Origin: an uncultured Eubacterium sp.
Lineage (GTDB): Bacteria; Bacillota; Clostridia; Lachnospirales; Lachnospiraceae
Direction: 5' to 3'
Assembly: GCF_937958975.1 (NCBI RefSeq)
Contig: NZ_CALGRE010000017.1
Span: 6,041 to 70,040 of the forward strand
Length of the DNA stretch: 64,000 nt
Both the position numbers and the translations under genes were made by a program. Each line of letters begins with the position of its first letter. Position 1 is the stretch's first letter. This document shows, one piece after another, positions 62,023-64,000 of this stretch. The notes beneath the pieces are model-generated. The model was given only the letters and a program-made list of their open reading frames with translations. It had not been told where the DNA came from and did not search any database.

Positions 62023-63420
62023 ATGGAAAAGACAATGGAAAAGGTTGTAGCTCTTGCAAAGAGCAGAGGATTTGTATATCCGGGTTCAGAGATTTATGGA
62101 GGACTTGCAAACACTTGGGATTACGGAAATCTTGGTGTTGAGCTTAAGAATAACGTGAAAAAGGCGTGGTGGAAAAAGTTTATTCAGGAAAATCCATATA
62201 ATGTAGGCGTGGATTGTGCGATTCTTATGAATCCTCAGACATGGATTGCATCCGGACATCTTGGAGGATTTTCTGACCCGTTAATGGATTGTAAAGAATG
62301 TCATGAGAGATTTAGAGCAGATAAGTTAATTGAAGATTACATGGATGCGAATGGAATACAGGCAGAAGAGTCTATTGATGCATGGTCACATGAGCAGATG
62401 GCTGAATACATAGAAGAAAAGCAGATTGAATGTCCTACATGCGGTAAACATAATTTTACAGATATCCGAGAATTTAATCTTATGTTTAAGACATTCCAGG
62501 GTGTGACGGAAGATGCAAAAAATACGGTGTATTTAAGACCTGAAACAGCACAGGGTATTTTCGTAAATTTCAAAAATGTTCAGAGAACATCCAGAAAAAA
62601 GATTCCTTTTGGAATTGGACAGATTGGAAAATCTTTTAGAAATGAAATTACACCGGGTAACTTTACATTCAGAACAAGAGAGTTCGAGCAGATGGAACTT
62701 GAGTTTTTCTGTGAGCCGGGAACAGACCTTGAGTGGTTCCAATATTGGAGAGCATTCTGTCGTGATTGGTTGCTGAGTCTTGGAATAAAGGAAGATGAAA
62801 TGCGATTGAGAGACCATTCTCCGGAAGAATTATGTTTCTACTCAAAGGGAACAACAGATATTGAGTTTTTATTCCCATTTGGATGGGGAGAACTCTGGGG
62901 TATTGCGGACAGAACAGATTATGATTTGACGCAACACCAGGATTTATCTAAAGAAGATTTGACATACTTTGATGATGAGAAACATGAGAGATATGTTCCG
63001 TATGTTATAGAACCATCGCTGGGAGCGGACAGAGTGACTCTTGCATTCTTATGCTCTGCATATGATGAAGAAAATATTGGCACAGAAGAAAAGCCGGATA
63101 TGCGAACCGTATTGCATTTCCATCCGGCAATTGCACCGGTTAAGATTGGTGTTCTTCCGTTGTCAAAGAAGTTAAACGAAGGCGCTGAAAAAGTATTTGC
63201 AGAATTGAGTAAATACTATAACTGCGAATATGATGATAGAGGAGCTATCGGCAAGAGATATCGTCGTCAGGATGAGATTGGAACACCGTTCTGCGTGACT
63301 TATGACTTTGATTCCGTGGAGGATGGAGCAGTTACTGTTCGTGATAGAGATACTATGGAACAGGAGCGAATTAAAATCGAAGATTTGAAAGCATATTTTG
63401 AGAAGAAAATGGAATTTTAA
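62023..63420 (+). CDS. glyS: Glycyl-tRNA synthetase (dimeric class II type)
   Basis: Charges tRNA-Gly. A single-chain 465-residue alpha2-type enzyme rather than the alpha2beta2 GlyQ/GlyS form. Class II motifs: RSGFVYPGSEIYGG-like start, RPETAQGIFVNF, FGIGQIGKSFRNEITP with GNFTFRTREFEQMELEFF (motif 2), and SLGADRVTLAFL (motif 3). A C-terminal anticodon-binding domain follows. A zinc-binding insertion (CKECHER and CPTCGKH) is present. No T-box is visible in the 29-base gap upstream. Follows the lipoprotein gene; closed by a perfect palindromic terminator. Confidence 0.96.
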   Translation: MEKTMEKVVALAKSRGFVYPGSEIYGGLANTWDYGNLGVELKNNVKKAWWKKFIQENPYNVGVDCAILMNPQTWIASGHLGGFSDPLMDCKECHERFRADKLIEDYMDANGIQAEESIDAWSHEQMAEYIEEKQIECPTCGKHNFTDIREFNLMFKTFQGVTEDAKNTVYLRPETAQGIFVNFKNVQRTSRKKIPFGIGQIGKSFRNEITPGNFTFRTREFEQMELEFFCEPGTDLEWFQYWRAFCRDWLLSLGIKEDEMRLRDHSPEELCFYSKGTTDIEFLFPFGWGELWGIADRTDYDLTQHQDLSKEDLTYFDDEKHERYVPYVIEPSLGADRVTLAFLCSAYDEENIGTEEKPDMRTVLHFHPAIAPVKIGVLPLSKKLNEGAEKVFAELSKYYNCEYDDRGAIGKRYRRQDEIGTPFCVTYDFDSVEDGAVTVRDRDTMEQERIKIEDLKAYFEKKMEF

Positions 63421-63430
63421 TAAATGATTT

Positions 63431-63470
63431 AATACAGATATTTGAAAATTTTCAAATATCTGTATTTTTT
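63431..63470. terminator. Terminator after glyS
   Basis: An 18-bp perfect palindrome (63431-63448 with 63449-63466) with A/T-rich tips and a T6 run. Confidence 0.9.
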
Positions 63471-63537
63471 ATGCAATATTTTTTTATCTTCTTGCGTTTC
63501 ATATTTATAAAACAAAACAAATCGCAAGGAGGATATA

Positions 63538-63943
63538 ATGATGCGAAAAATAAAAGGTATTATTTTGGGAGTAACAATGATGAGTATGGTAGGTGGAATG
63601 GCAATGCCGGCAAATCTGCCGTCAGCAGTCACAGGGGTAAATGTTGTAAAGGCTGAAAACATAACATATAAGGGCAAGTGTGGAGACCATGCAACATATA
63701 AGTATGACAAAGATACCCGTACATTAACTATCAGTGGAACCGGAGATATTTGGGATGATGCAGGATTTGCAAGAAGTTTGTACGATACAGAAAACATTGT
63801 AATTGAAAATGGAATTAAAACAATTGGTTCCAATAATTTTACGGACATGTATTATTTGAAAAGTATTTCAATTCCAGAGAGTGTGACAACAATAAAATCA
63901 AAAGCATTTTCATATGTTGAGGGAGAGGTAGAAATACCTAAAA
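63538..63943 (+). CDS. BspA-like leucine-rich-repeat surface protein, 5' part only
   Basis: Signal peptide (to about residue 40) followed by the start of BspA-type LRR_5 repeats: LTISGTGDIWDD, then IVIENGIKTIGSNNF and LKSISIPESVTTIKSKAFS. Such proteins are large surface or secreted adhesins; only 135 genuine residues are present. AAGGAGG allows a start at 63538 or 63541. After 63943 the frame continues into adapter, giving the spurious tail GRASCRERV, which is not biological. Confidence 0.85.
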
Positions 63944-64000
63944 AGATCGGAAGAGCGTCGTGTAGGGAAAGAGTGTAGATCTCGGTGGTCGCCGTATCAT
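63944..64000. other. Illumina TruSeq adapter contamination at the contig end
   Basis: The last 57 bases begin AGATCGGAAGAGC and continue as the reverse complement of the TruSeq universal adapter to its penultimate base. They are not genomic. The contig therefore ends at 63943, and anything read across this point is artefact. Confidence 0.98.

Noticed and set aside
1..64000. tRNA, rRNA or CRISPR arrays
   Set aside because: I saw no cloverleaf-like clusters, rRNA segments or regularly spaced direct repeats while reading both strands.

Overview
The window is AT-rich, low-GC Gram-positive DNA. Gene content and order point to a Clostridia genome, most likely Lachnospiraceae. The markers are ecfA1-ecfA2-ecfT-truA with rplM-rpsI downstream, hrcA-grpE-dnaK-dnaJ under CIRCE control, era-yqzL-recO, a dimeric-type glycyl-tRNA synthetase, MBOAT/DHHW acylation pairs, DUF4358- and DUF1848-type proteins and BspA-like LRR surface proteins. 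The last 57 bases are Illumina TruSeq adapter, so position 64000 is an untrimmed contig end and the final surface-protein gene is cut at 63943.

Layout. 1-3468: start of a divergent gene, then an ECF vitamin-transporter energy module and truA. 3703-7953: secreted transglutaminase-like protein, MBOAT O-acyltransferase, DHHW protein and lipoprotein. 8125-8969: rplM-rpsI behind a perfect sigma-A promoter and an L13-type leader. 9000-10200: a graveyard of mobile DNA, with a decayed tyrosine integrase and an IS3-family orfA/orfB remnant on the minus strand. 10208-17649: accessory island with an HNH-like protein, a type IIS restriction-modification pair (fused two-domain adenine methyltransferase plus AlwI-like endonuclease), two small downstream ORFs of which the second is frameshifted, a candidate structured RNA, a DUF1848 protein and a family-4-like uracil-DNA glycosylase. 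17928-22184: a second transglutaminase / lipoprotein / MBOAT / DHHW module paralogous to the first.

22328-42667 is mostly chromosomal housekeeping and transport: a YczE-like membrane protein, three MATE exporters (one divergent from a MarR regulator, one behind a possible leader-peptide attenuator), an M23 peptidase, a CotH-like spore/surface kinase, mutY, a FAD-oxidoreductase remnant, aroB, cysE, rubrerythrin, a patatin, a glucose-type PTS EIICBA, DegV and an alcohol/aldehyde dehydrogenase pair. 42988-47997 is the heat-shock operon.

48252-53431 is the most unusual stretch. One ORF joins the first half of a nitrilase-fold enzyme (catalytic Cys part missing) to the rear of a TadB/TadC-like (GspF-fold) protein. 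Behind it come three tiny membrane proteins with a shared N-terminal signature, TadE-like proteins and an 865-residue beta-helix protein. This looks like the 3' half of a Tad/Flp-type secretion locus whose ATPase and front genes have been deleted. 53505-63420 returns to core genes: birA and bioY divergent around a BirA-type operator, a DUF1284 protein, GNAT, an M16C peptidase, era, yqzL-like, recO, a lipoprotein and glyS.
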